Source: RYN-433 sp036558265 (lineage in GTDB: Bacteria > Planctomycetota > Phycisphaerae > Tepidisphaerales > Tepidisphaeraceae). Taken from it: a stretch of 14,707 nucleotides of DNA. Location of the stretch: positions 1 through 14,707 of the forward strand of contig DATBFY010000722.1 in the NCBI GenBank assembly GCA_036558265.1. The letters run 5' to 3'. A program made the translations under genes and the position numbers. How positions within the stretch are numbered: position 1 is the first letter of the stretch; each line of letters starts with the position of its first letter. The notes below the pieces were generated by a model. It made no database searches. It was not told the origin of the DNA and saw nothing but the letters and a program-made list of their open reading frames with translations. Positions 1 through 5,883 of this stretch are shown here, piece after piece.

Positions 1-30
1 CTGTGTTCATCCGTGTTCATCTGTGGCTAA
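1..30. repeat. Fragment of dispersed GTGTTCATC-type intergenic repeat
   Basis: Two near-tandem copies of GTGTTCATC (4-12 and 14-22, period 10) are followed by TGTGGCTAA. Read on the minus strand this is TTAGCCACAG followed by two ATGAACACG/A-type units. I recognise this pattern from memory as a short repeat scattered through intergenic DNA of many planctomycete and related genomes. It is cut by the window edge, so its full extent is unknown. It also supplies the stop codon of the minus-strand gene that ends at 17. Confidence 0.5.
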
Positions 31-385
31 TTCTCTTCGACTCACTTGAACGAAGTCCATTCCTTGTACCGCTCGCGCGCGCGTTTTCGTACCGTTCACT
101 CGCTCCGCGCCCGGGGCGGCCCGCCGCGCGCAACAATCGAAACGACAGATAAGCGGACAAGCAGCCTAGCGCTGTAATCGCAAGCACCACGTAGGTGTCC
201 AGATCCCAGGCGAGTCGGAACTCGCCGGTAAGCCCTCCGATGATTCCGCGGATGCCGAGAAACAAGGTGGGGGCGGCAACGAGCGCAGCGAAGATGCCTA
301 GCATCCCGGAGCTTGGACGCGCAATCCGAGCTCGATCCGATCGAGGCGTCGCATAGTCGAGTTTGAGTTGCCGCGATGAGTTCAT
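17..385 (-). CDS. Small two-helix membrane protein, function unknown
   Basis: This encodes 122 residues and I do not recognise a family. A basic N-terminus (about residues 1-26) precedes two hydrophobic stretches, roughly residues 28-50 (with IFAALVAAPTLFLGI) and 64-87 (with YVVLAITALGCLSAYLSF), so it is probably an inner-membrane protein with two helices. The tail after about residue 88 is Arg/Ser-rich and low in complexity. It runs through DNA matching the 3' end of a DUF6807 gene in another frame and stops inside a dispersed repeat, so the original C-terminus was probably shorter or different. No strong ribosome-binding site is visible before the ATG at 385. The hydrophobic core makes a real gene likely, but the tail may be an accident of rearrangement. 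Confidence 0.55.
   Translation of the reverse strand: MNSSRQLKLDYATPRSDRARIARPSSGMLGIFAALVAAPTLFLGIRGIIGGLTGEFRLAWDLDTYVVLAITALGCLSAYLSFRLLRAAGRPGRGASERYENARASGTRNGLRSSESKRISHR
42..75 (-). pseudogene. Orphan 3' end of a second DUF6807-type gene
   Basis: Positions 55-75 are identical over 21 bp to 556-576, which encode the C-terminus of the DUF6807 gene (ERYKEWTAGK, stop). Read in the matching minus frame, 42-74 encode ERYKEWTSFK followed by TGA, so the reading phase and the stop position are both kept; over 34 bp about 28 bases agree. An in-frame stop lies just upstream, so nothing more of the gene remains. This looks like the leftover tail of a duplicated or recombined DUF6807 gene, now overlapped in another frame by the small membrane-protein gene. 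Confidence 0.6.
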
Positions 386-483
386 GAAAATCGACGGTCC
401 GAAGCGGATAACGCAATGCCGTTGAGCAGCCGCGGCGGCTTTGCTTGTCTGCTGCTTTGCGTCACTGACACAAATGCTCGGCA

Positions 484-539
484 GCAGGGGGACGCCCGCA
501 CCACAGGGAAGATAAAGCAGGCGGGACGCCTACGCTACA
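484..539. repeat. Two copies of a short GGGACGCC-core repeat
   Basis: Copy 1 (484-505) and copy 2 (517-539) align over about 22 nt with a shared core GGGACGCC, a common start GCAGG and a common end ACA. Copy 2 contains a 5-bp hairpin AGGCG-GGA-CGCCT (519-531). The pair lies just downstream of the DUF6807 stop codon. On the minus strand the hairpin is followed by a short T-rich stretch, so it might also weakly terminate that transcript. From memory, motifs of this sort recur between genes in planctomycete genomes. Confidence 0.5.
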
Positions 540-542
540 AGG

Positions 543-1511
543 TCACTTCCCGGCGGTCCATTCCTTGTACCGCTCGTCCAGCTTCGCCGACGCGGCGTCG
601 CCCTGGTGGAAGAGGACGCGGTACTTGAAGGTCAGCGTCTTGCCGGGTTCGAGCGTCAGGTCGCCGGCGCCCTTGGGGGTGTTCTTGGGATCGTAATCGT
701 GCAGGCCGAAGATGTTGGCGGCGTGCAGGCCGTACTCGCGCGTGTGCCAGCGCGAGGGGTGGCGCGGGTTATCGGGGTGATCGAAGATGGCGACGCCATA
801 CGGCTTGCCGCCGATCATTCCCGATTCGTCGCACCAGTCCGCCGGCTTGCCCCAGATGGCCTTTTCGCCGTGGGCGCCGGCGGAGTTGGTCAGGACGCCG
901 TCGCGGTGCTTGGCGCCCTTTTCGCTGTTGCCGATCTCCGGGCTCATGCGGACGGCGACGATGCCGGCCTCCTTGGTGTCGCCGAAGGTGACGGCGTCCT
1001 TGGTGGGCGTGAAGACGACGGTCAGGTCGATGCCGCGGGTGCCGTCATCCAGCGCGAAGAAGCGCAGCGTGCGCGTCTCTTTGAGGAGCGTGGGCGCGTC
1101 GGGCGTGGCGCCTTCCCATTCCAGGCGCTCGACGATCGTGTCGCCCTCGACCTTGTCGAAGCCGATGTGCCGCTGGTGGTGCCCCTTGTTCGCCCAGTGA
1201 TCGACGCCGTTCACGCTGCCCTGGGCGACCCAGAACGAGCGGTGGTGCGGGTGCTCCTTGGGGTTGGTGACCTCCTGGTCGCTGGTCACGGCCTGGCCAT
1301 CGGCGGCGTAGACCGGGTAGGCGAAGGGCCGGAGGAAGTTCTTGTCGTTGCCGGCGAGGAAGTGATAGGTCGTGAATTCCTTGCCGTCGATCTCGACCTT
1401 GATCGAATCGGCGCCCTGCGTGAGCTTCACGGTGGCGGCACGCATGGCGGTCGTGTAAAGGGCCATCGACATCATCAGGACCAGCGTGGGAACGATTGTG
1501 CGGTAGTTCAT
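543..1511 (-). CDS. Exported DUF6807 (PmoA-like) family protein
   Basis: This encodes 322 residues. A Sec signal peptide (about residues 1-25, hydrophobic LVLMMSMALYT, likely cut after AMRA) sends it to the periplasm or surface. The rest matches what I know of the DUF6807 family, annotated in databases as 'methane oxygenase PmoA' although no link to methane oxidation is implied. The family hallmark HPHHRSFW (residues 87-94) is present, with further histidines in GVDHW and KGHHQRHIG and a RPFAYPVY segment near residue 61. The fold is a beta-sandwich; its activity is unknown, and in planctomycetes such genes sit near sugar-oxidoreductase genes, as here. The gene lies 39 bp downstream of the 637-residue gene on the same strand but has its own -10-like TATAAC close to the start. 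No good ribosome-binding site precedes the ATG. Family call firm, function open. Confidence 0.85.
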   Translation of the reverse strand: MNYRTIVPTLVLMMSMALYTTAMRAATVKLTQGADSIKVEIDGKEFTTYHFLAGNDKNFLRPFAYPVYAADGQAVTSDQEVTNPKEHPHHRSFWVAQGSVNGVDHWANKGHHQRHIGFDKVEGDTIVERLEWEGATPDAPTLLKETRTLRFFALDDGTRGIDLTVVFTPTKDAVTFGDTKEAGIVAVRMSPEIGNSEKGAKHRDGVLTNSAGAHGEKAIWGKPADWCDESGMIGGKPYGVAIFDHPDNPRHPSRWHTREYGLHAANIFGLHDYDPKNTPKGAGDLTLEPGKTLTFKYRVLFHQGDAASAKLDERYKEWTAGK

Positions 1512-1520
1512 GGCGGCACC

Positions 1521-1549
1521 GTTATATCAACGCGGATGGAGATGACCAA
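1521..1549 (-). promoter_or_regulatory. Candidate promoter of the DUF6807 gene, near-leaderless
   Basis: On the minus strand a -10-like TATAAC (1526 down to 1521, 5/6 to consensus) is preceded at 17 bp by a weak -35, TTGGTC (1549-1544, 3/6). Transcription would start around 1514-1511, that is 0-3 nt before the ATG at 1511. This agrees with the lack of a clear ribosome-binding site. Confidence 0.35.
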
Positions 1550-1550
1550 C

Positions 1551-3464
1551 TCATTTGACGGCGTATTCGACCCAGGCGGTCTCGACCTTCTGACCGGCGT
1601 CGAAGGTCCAGCTTGAATCCTTACGGCCGATCGTCGGGGCGTACGTGTGCTCCGCGGTTCGAGGTGGGCCGTTACCCGCTCTCCAGGTGAATCGAACCGT
1701 CGTCGGGCTGGGATGGGTGATCCGGTAGGCGAGGTGGGCTTCGACCTTGCGATAGGACTTCCCGCCGTCGTTGCGGAATCGCACGCGCACCGGCCCGGCG
1801 ACGTTGTCGAGCGGCACGTCGCCCCACGCGAAGGACTGGCTCCAGAAATCATTGGGCTCAGGTGGGCGGCGCTCGACCTGCCAATCCTTGACGACGCCGA
1901 TCCACCGTTTGCCGCCGTCGGTCGAATACTCGATCTGGTATTTCGCGGGTTGTGGCGGATTCCCCGAGGCCTGCCAGCTTGCGGCGTAAAGTCGCACCGC
2001 CTGCTCGCCACGCGGGGGTGCGATTTCAAGGGTGACCTTGGGCGAGCCGATCTTGCCTTCGACGACGCGGGACTGGGTCTGGGCGACCGTGGGTCCAGCC
2101 GAAGCAAGGGCGACGCCCGTTGACTCGAACGTGATTCGATTACTGCCGTCGTGAAGGTGAGGGATGGTGGTGACGTTGGTCTGGCAGACGGTGCGGATCG
2201 AGAGGCCCGAGTCCTTCAGCCGCTGCGCCGAGGCCTGGATGCGGAGCAGGTATTGATTGTGGCCCTTGACCAGGTCCGTGGCGTCGACGCTGCTGCCTTG
2301 CCCCGCTTGCGCCCATGTCTTGCCGCCGTCGGTAGAAATCGCGATCGGCACCGACAGGCGGCTGGTGACGACCAGGCCGTTCTTCCCGCCCGGTTCGTAA
2401 ATACCCCATTTGGCATTGCTGGCTGGCGTGCAGGCGATCACGTAAGGGGTGCGGAACTCGAACGTGACCTGTTGATCGTCTTCGCTGATGATGCCTTCCT
2501 TATAGCTCCCATCCTCAAATCGCGGCGTGTAGGTGTAAACGGCGTTGGCGTAGCGCATCTGGCCGGGCGTGTAGCGCGTCGCGCGCGTGGCCTGGAACAT
2601 CTTCTCGGGCTGGTTGACCCACGTCTGGCTGCGCTCGGGCCCGGGGACGCCGGCCGTGTTGTAGTTCATGCCCCAGAAGACGAAGGTCCGCGCGTCCTCC
2701 AGCCCTGGCCTAAGATACCGCCGCACCGTCTCGCCCGGCCGCAGGTGTACCATCGGCGGCGGGCCCGCATACCCCGCAAGGTACTCGGCCGTGTTGTACG
2801 CCGTGTACACACCACCGGCATCGTCATCCGCCAGTCCCGACACCCGCCAGCCGCGCTGCCGCTCGGTCTTGTAATTCGGATTCCGCAGCGTCTTGATCTG
2901 CGGCACGATCTCCTGGATCGACAGCAACCGGCTCCCATCGGGCGCGAAGATCACCGTCGAGATGTCGTGATCTAGAAGTGCCCACCGCCCCGTGCCATAC
3001 GCCCCGCCGGTCAGATAAACCTCGAACGAATTGTGCCCCGTCACGCCCACGCACCGGCTGCGGCAATGGCCCAGCAGCGCCTCCATCTCCGCGTTCCACT
3101 GCGCGTGCGTCGTGCCGCAGAGGCCGAACCCGTGGGCGAACAGTCCCGTCCAGTAATCGCGATTCCAGTCAGGGCCCTGCCCGAAGAGGTCGCACTTGCC
3201 CTCTTCGCCGTGGGCAAAGTGCAGATTTCGCCAGTACCACGCCGCCAGCGCCTTGTCCTCGTCCGATTCGACGCTTCGCCCGGTGACTCGCTTATAGAGC
3301 CCAGCCTCGGTCTTAAACAGCCGCTGGAACGTCGAGCAGGACAACTCACCCGGATACCACGGGTCGTCCGTCATGACCTGCGGATCGCCGGATGATGCCC
3401 GCGCCAGCGGCCCGATGACCAGCAGCCCCGCGCACACGACCGCCAGCATGACAAGCTTTCGCAT
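1551..3464 (-). CDS. Exported transglutaminase-like protein with Asp-box motifs
   Basis: This encodes 637 residues starting with a Sec signal peptide (residues 1-23, cut near ARA). The N-terminal third carries a transglutaminase-like pattern: a Cys in FGLCGTTHAQW (C116), a His in TGHNSFEVYL (H144) and an Asp in WALLDHD (D165), with the spacing and flanks of the Cys-His-Asp triad of that superfamily. Residues near 370-385 and 510-522 contain STDGGKTW and STDGGKRW, which fit the SxDGGxxW Asp-box of BNR/sialidase-type beta propellers. The C-terminal part looks all-beta. Peptide or isopeptide cleavage, or cross-linking, is possible but unproven. The start is well supported by GGAGGAGG just upstream. 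It is divergent from the oxidoreductase gene (112 bp between starts) and upstream of DUF6807 on the same strand. I do not know a named family for the full length. Confidence 0.8.
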   Translation of the reverse strand: MRKLVMLAVVCAGLLVIGPLARASSGDPQVMTDDPWYPGELSCSTFQRLFKTEAGLYKRVTGRSVESDEDKALAAWYWRNLHFAHGEEGKCDLFGQGPDWNRDYWTGLFAHGFGLCGTTHAQWNAEMEALLGHCRSRCVGVTGHNSFEVYLTGGAYGTGRWALLDHDISTVIFAPDGSRLLSIQEIVPQIKTLRNPNYKTERQRGWRVSGLADDDAGGVYTAYNTAEYLAGYAGPPPMVHLRPGETVRRYLRPGLEDARTFVFWGMNYNTAGVPGPERSQTWVNQPEKMFQATRATRYTPGQMRYANAVYTYTPRFEDGSYKEGIISEDDQQVTFEFRTPYVIACTPASNAKWGIYEPGGKNGLVVTSRLSVPIAISTDGGKTWAQAGQGSSVDATDLVKGHNQYLLRIQASAQRLKDSGLSIRTVCQTNVTTIPHLHDGSNRITFESTGVALASAGPTVAQTQSRVVEGKIGSPKVTLEIAPPRGEQAVRLYAASWQASGNPPQPAKYQIEYSTDGGKRWIGVVKDWQVERRPPEPNDFWSQSFAWGDVPLDNVAGPVRVRFRNDGGKSYRKVEAHLAYRITHPSPTTVRFTWRAGNGPPRTAEHTYAPTIGRKDSSWTFDAGQKVETAWVEYAVK

Positions 3465-3508
3465 CCAAAGCCTCCTCCCACCCTTCTATCGCCCAACGCG
3501 CCTTTTGT

Positions 3509-3538
3509 TTGCCCGGTTGGGAACCCATCCCCTATACT
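3509..3538 (+). promoter_or_regulatory. Candidate promoter of the oxidoreductase gene
   Basis: A -10-like TATACT (3533-3538, 5/6) lies 18 bp after TTGCCC (3509-3514, 4/6). It would give a leader of about 32 nt ending at the ATG at 3577, with CGGAG as a modest ribosome-binding site. It lies in the 112-bp divergent gap, so the opposite gene is probably driven from the same gap. Confidence 0.4.
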
Positions 3539-3576
3539 GCCCCCTCGACCCGTGCACCTCTTTCCGGAGCCGCGCC

Positions 3577-4869
3577 ATGCCACACCGCTCAAGCCGCCGC
3601 CGATTCCTCCAGCAATCCGCCTTCGCCGGCCTTTCGGTCTGGGTTTCGACCCGGCCGGCCCGCGCCGCCAAGTCGCCGAATGAGAAACTCGACATCGGCG
3701 TGATCGGCGTGAGCAATCGCGGCGCCGCCAACCTCTCCGGCGTCGCCAGTCAAAACCTCGTCGCCCTCTGCGACGTGGACGACCGCTACCTCGACGTCGC
3801 GATGAAGAAGGACGCTCCCAAGGCCCAGCGCTTCAACGACTTTCGCCGGATGCTTGACCAGGTGAAAAACCTCGACGCCATCGTCGTCAGCGCCGCCGAC
3901 CACTGCCACGCCCCCGCCACCGTCAGGGCCCTGCGCCTGGGGAAGCACGTCTACTGCGAAAAGCCACTCACGCACACCGTCGCCGAGGCACGCCTGGTCG
4001 CCACCGAAGCCGCCAAGGCCAAGCGCGCCACGCAACTGGGCACCCAGATCCACGCCGGCGACAATTACCGTCGCGTGGTCGAGGTTATCCGCTCCGGCGC
4101 GATCGGCCCCGTCCGCCGCGTCCACGTCTTCGTCACCTCCCGCTATGGCCTCAGCCCCGCCATCGACAAGGCAATGGAACCCCCGCCGGCGTTTCACTGG
4201 GATCTGTGGCTCGGCCCCGCGCCACAGCAGCCGTACAAGCCTTTCTACCATCCACAGCAGTGGCGGCATTTCTGGGATTTCGGCGGCGGCACCTTGGCGG
4301 ATTTCGGCTGCCACCACCTGGATCTCTCGTTCTGGGCGCTCGATCTTCTCCATCCGACAACCGTCGAAGCACATGGCCCCGACCCCGATCCGGTCCACCC
4401 GCCCGATGAACTGACCGTGGACTATCACTTCCCCGCCCGCGGCGAGCAGCCGCCCGTCCAGATCACCTGGTCACAAGGCATCAAACGACCCTCAACTTGG
4501 GACGAATTGGGCGCCCCCAAGTGGGGCAACGGCACCCTCTTCGTCGGCGACAAGGGCCTGCTCATCGCCGATTACGGTCGATACCAACTCCTGCCCAAGG
4601 ACAAATTCGGGGGCTTCCAACCGCCGCCGCAATCCATTCCAAAATCCATCGGCCACCACGAAGAATGGATCAAGGCCTGCAAGGAAGGCACACCGACCTT
4701 GTGCCACTTCGGCTACGGCGGCGCGCTGACCGAAACCGCGCTCCTCGGCAACGTCGCCCACCGCGCCGGAAACAAGAAGCTCGACTGGGACGCCCGGCGC
4801 CTCACGACCAACGACGCCACTGCCAACAGCTTCCTGACTCGCGAGTATCGCAAAGGCTGGGAACTGTAG
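3577..4869 (+). CDS. Tat-exported Gfo/Idh/MocA family oxidoreductase
   Basis: This encodes 430 residues. The start at 3577 is chosen because it places a twin-arginine signal (RRRFLQ, residues 7-12, then AFAGLSVWVS and an ARAA cleavage region) at the N-terminus; the frame is open further upstream but that part crosses the divergent promoter. The Rossmann nucleotide-binding motif is GVIGVSNRG (41-49) and the family signature EKP is at 128-130 in VYCEKPLTH. A later DFGCHHLD segment fits the family's substrate-site histidines. Members oxidise or reduce a sugar hydroxyl with NAD(P); Tat export means the protein folds, presumably with bound cofactor, before crossing to the periplasm. The next gene, 68 bp downstream, is DUF1080, which is proposed to cleave the 3-keto sugar made by such an enzyme. 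Family call is firm; substrate is unknown. Confidence 0.92.
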   Translation: MPHRSSRRRFLQQSAFAGLSVWVSTRPARAAKSPNEKLDIGVIGVSNRGAANLSGVASQNLVALCDVDDRYLDVAMKKDAPKAQRFNDFRRMLDQVKNLDAIVVSAADHCHAPATVRALRLGKHVYCEKPLTHTVAEARLVATEAAKAKRATQLGTQIHAGDNYRRVVEVIRSGAIGPVRRVHVFVTSRYGLSPAIDKAMEPPPAFHWDLWLGPAPQQPYKPFYHPQQWRHFWDFGGGTLADFGCHHLDLSFWALDLLHPTTVEAHGPDPDPVHPPDELTVDYHFPARGEQPPVQITWSQGIKRPSTWDELGAPKWGNGTLFVGDKGLLIADYGRYQLLPKDKFGGFQPPPQSIPKSIGHHEEWIKACKEGTPTLCHFGYGGALTETALLGNVAHRAGNKKLDWDARRLTTNDATANSFLTREYRKGWEL

Positions 4870-4895
4870 ACCCCTCGAATATCCGCCCCCCGTCG

Positions 4896-4904
4896 TGGTA
4901 TACA
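4896..4904 (+). promoter_or_regulatory. Possible extended -10 promoter before DUF1080
   Basis: TGGTATACA (4896-4904) matches an extended -10 (TG, one base, then TATACA, 4/6). Only a poor -35 is present. A start near 4911 would leave a short leader carrying the AAGGAG ribosome-binding site (4926-4931). DUF1080 may equally be read through from the oxidoreductase gene. Confidence 0.3.
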
Positions 4905-4937
4905 TTCCCGGCAACAGTTACCGACAAGGAGCTCCCG

Positions 4938-5651
4938 ATGACCCCCCACCGCATCGCCTTCGCACTCGCAGCCCTCTTCACCCTCAGCCTCAGCCTCGTT
5001 CTCGCCGACGATCAGCCCAAGGTCGAGGAGGGCTTTACCTCCCTCTTCAACGGCAAGGACCTGACCGGCTGGGTCTACGGCAAGGCCAAAGGCAAGGATG
5101 GCACGGAGCACGACAACAAGATGGGCAAGGGTTATCAGGTGAAGGACGGCGTCATCTACTGCACTCCCAAGGACGCCGGCAACTTCTACACCGAGAAGGA
5201 GTACGCCAACTTTATCCTGCGCTTCGAGTTCAAGCTCACCCCGGGCGCCAACAACGGCATCGGCATCCGCGCCCCGCTTTACGGCGATTCGGCCTACCAA
5301 GGCATGGAAATCCAGGTCCTCGACAACGAAGACAAGAGATACAAGAACCCTGACGGCACTAGCTGGCTCCACCCCGCCCAGTATCACGGCTCCGTTTACG
5401 ACGTCTTCCCCGCCAAGCAGGGCTTCCTCAAGCCCGTCGGCGAGTGGAACACGGAGGAGATCAAGGCCGACGGCCCGCACATCACCGTCACCCTCAACGG
5501 CACGGTCATCACCGACGCCGACCTCTCGACCGTCAAGGATGAGGCCGTCCTCAAGAAACATCCGGGCCTCAAGAACGAGAAGGGCCACATCGGCTTCCTC
5601 GGCCACGGTGATCCCGTCGAGTTCCGCAACCTGCGGATCAAAGAGCTGTAA
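4938..5651 (+). CDS. Exported DUF1080 / 3-keto-disaccharide hydrolase family protein
   Basis: This encodes 237 residues. A Sec signal peptide (residues 1-23, RIAFALAALFTLSLSLVLA) is followed by the family opening EGFTSLFNGKDLTGW. Further family marks are FILRFEFKLTPGANNGIGIR, the GMEIQVLDNED segment and the closing GHIGFLGHGDPVEFRNLRIKEL. The fold is a concanavalin-like beta-jelly roll. The Pfam family is named for 3-keto-disaccharide hydrolase; related enzymes break glycosidic bonds in 3-keto sugars made by Gfo/Idh/MocA or other dehydrogenases. The ATG at 4938 has AAGGAG six bases upstream, which decides the start; the frame is open farther upstream only because it reads through the oxidoreductase gene. 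Both proteins are exported, so the pair probably acts in the periplasm. A hairpin terminator follows. Confidence 0.92.
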   Translation: MTPHRIAFALAALFTLSLSLVLADDQPKVEEGFTSLFNGKDLTGWVYGKAKGKDGTEHDNKMGKGYQVKDGVIYCTPKDAGNFYTEKEYANFILRFEFKLTPGANNGIGIRAPLYGDSAYQGMEIQVLDNEDKRYKNPDGTSWLHPAQYHGSVYDVFPAKQGFLKPVGEWNTEEIKADGPHITVTLNGTVITDADLSTVKDEAVLKKHPGLKNEKGHIGFLGHGDPVEFRNLRIKEL

Positions 5652-5682
5652 ACCCGGACAACACGATCATCACGACACTGAC

Positions 5683-5710
5683 CGGGCAAGCGCTGGCTTG
5701 CCCGTCCTCG
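5683..5710 (+). terminator. Hairpin terminator after DUF1080
   Basis: A perfect 9-bp stem (CGGGCAAGC 5683-5691, GCTTGCCCG 5696-5704) with a GCTG loop lies 31 bp after the DUF1080 stop. The following TCCTCGTTCT is only moderately T-rich, so termination may be partial. Confidence 0.6.
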
Positions 5711-5724
5711 TTCTATGACAAACC

Positions 5725-5754
5725 CATCAAATTGACAAAATTGTACATTTGATG
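5725..5754. promoter_or_regulatory. AT-rich inverted repeat over a TTGACA box (candidate operator)
   Basis: The 30-bp element has outer arms CATCAAAT (5725-5732) and ATTTGATG (5747-5754), perfect complements, and inner ACA/TGT pairs. Arms of 13 nt agree at 11 positions around a central AAAT. A consensus -35 TTGACA (5732-5737) lies inside the left arm. No good -10 sits at standard spacing; GAATAT (5759-5764) is the nearest. The element is the most AT-rich stretch of the surrounding kilobases and lies 130 bp before the next gene, so it may be an operator for a repressor not encoded here. Confidence 0.45.
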
Positions 5755-5883
5755 GTGAGAATATGAGCGTCCGAACGTCGTGCAGCGCGAAACAATCCCC
5801 CTTGCTCCGCGTACTGTATCCGTCGATGAGCGGGCGGCACCGCGACCCGCGCCCATCGCACCTGGATCGACACCGGAGCCGAG

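Noticed and set aside
484..539. CRISPR-like array
   Set aside because: Only two degenerate copies with a 11-nt gap, no cas genes and no regular spacers.
416..628. 70-codon plus-strand frame in the left spacer
   Set aside because: It runs through the repeat pair and antisense to the DUF6807 3' end; its composition is Arg/Pro-rich without features and no ribosome-binding site is seen.
606..1616. 336-codon open frame on the plus strand
   Set aside because: It lies antisense to the well-supported DUF6807 gene, its Val/Gly/Ala/Arg/Asp-rich product has no family features, and long antisense frames are expected at this GC content.
3373..3576. 68-codon N-terminal extension of the oxidoreductase frame
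   Set aside because: It would overlap the start of the divergent gene and the TATACT promoter, and would bury the twin-arginine signal inside the protein.
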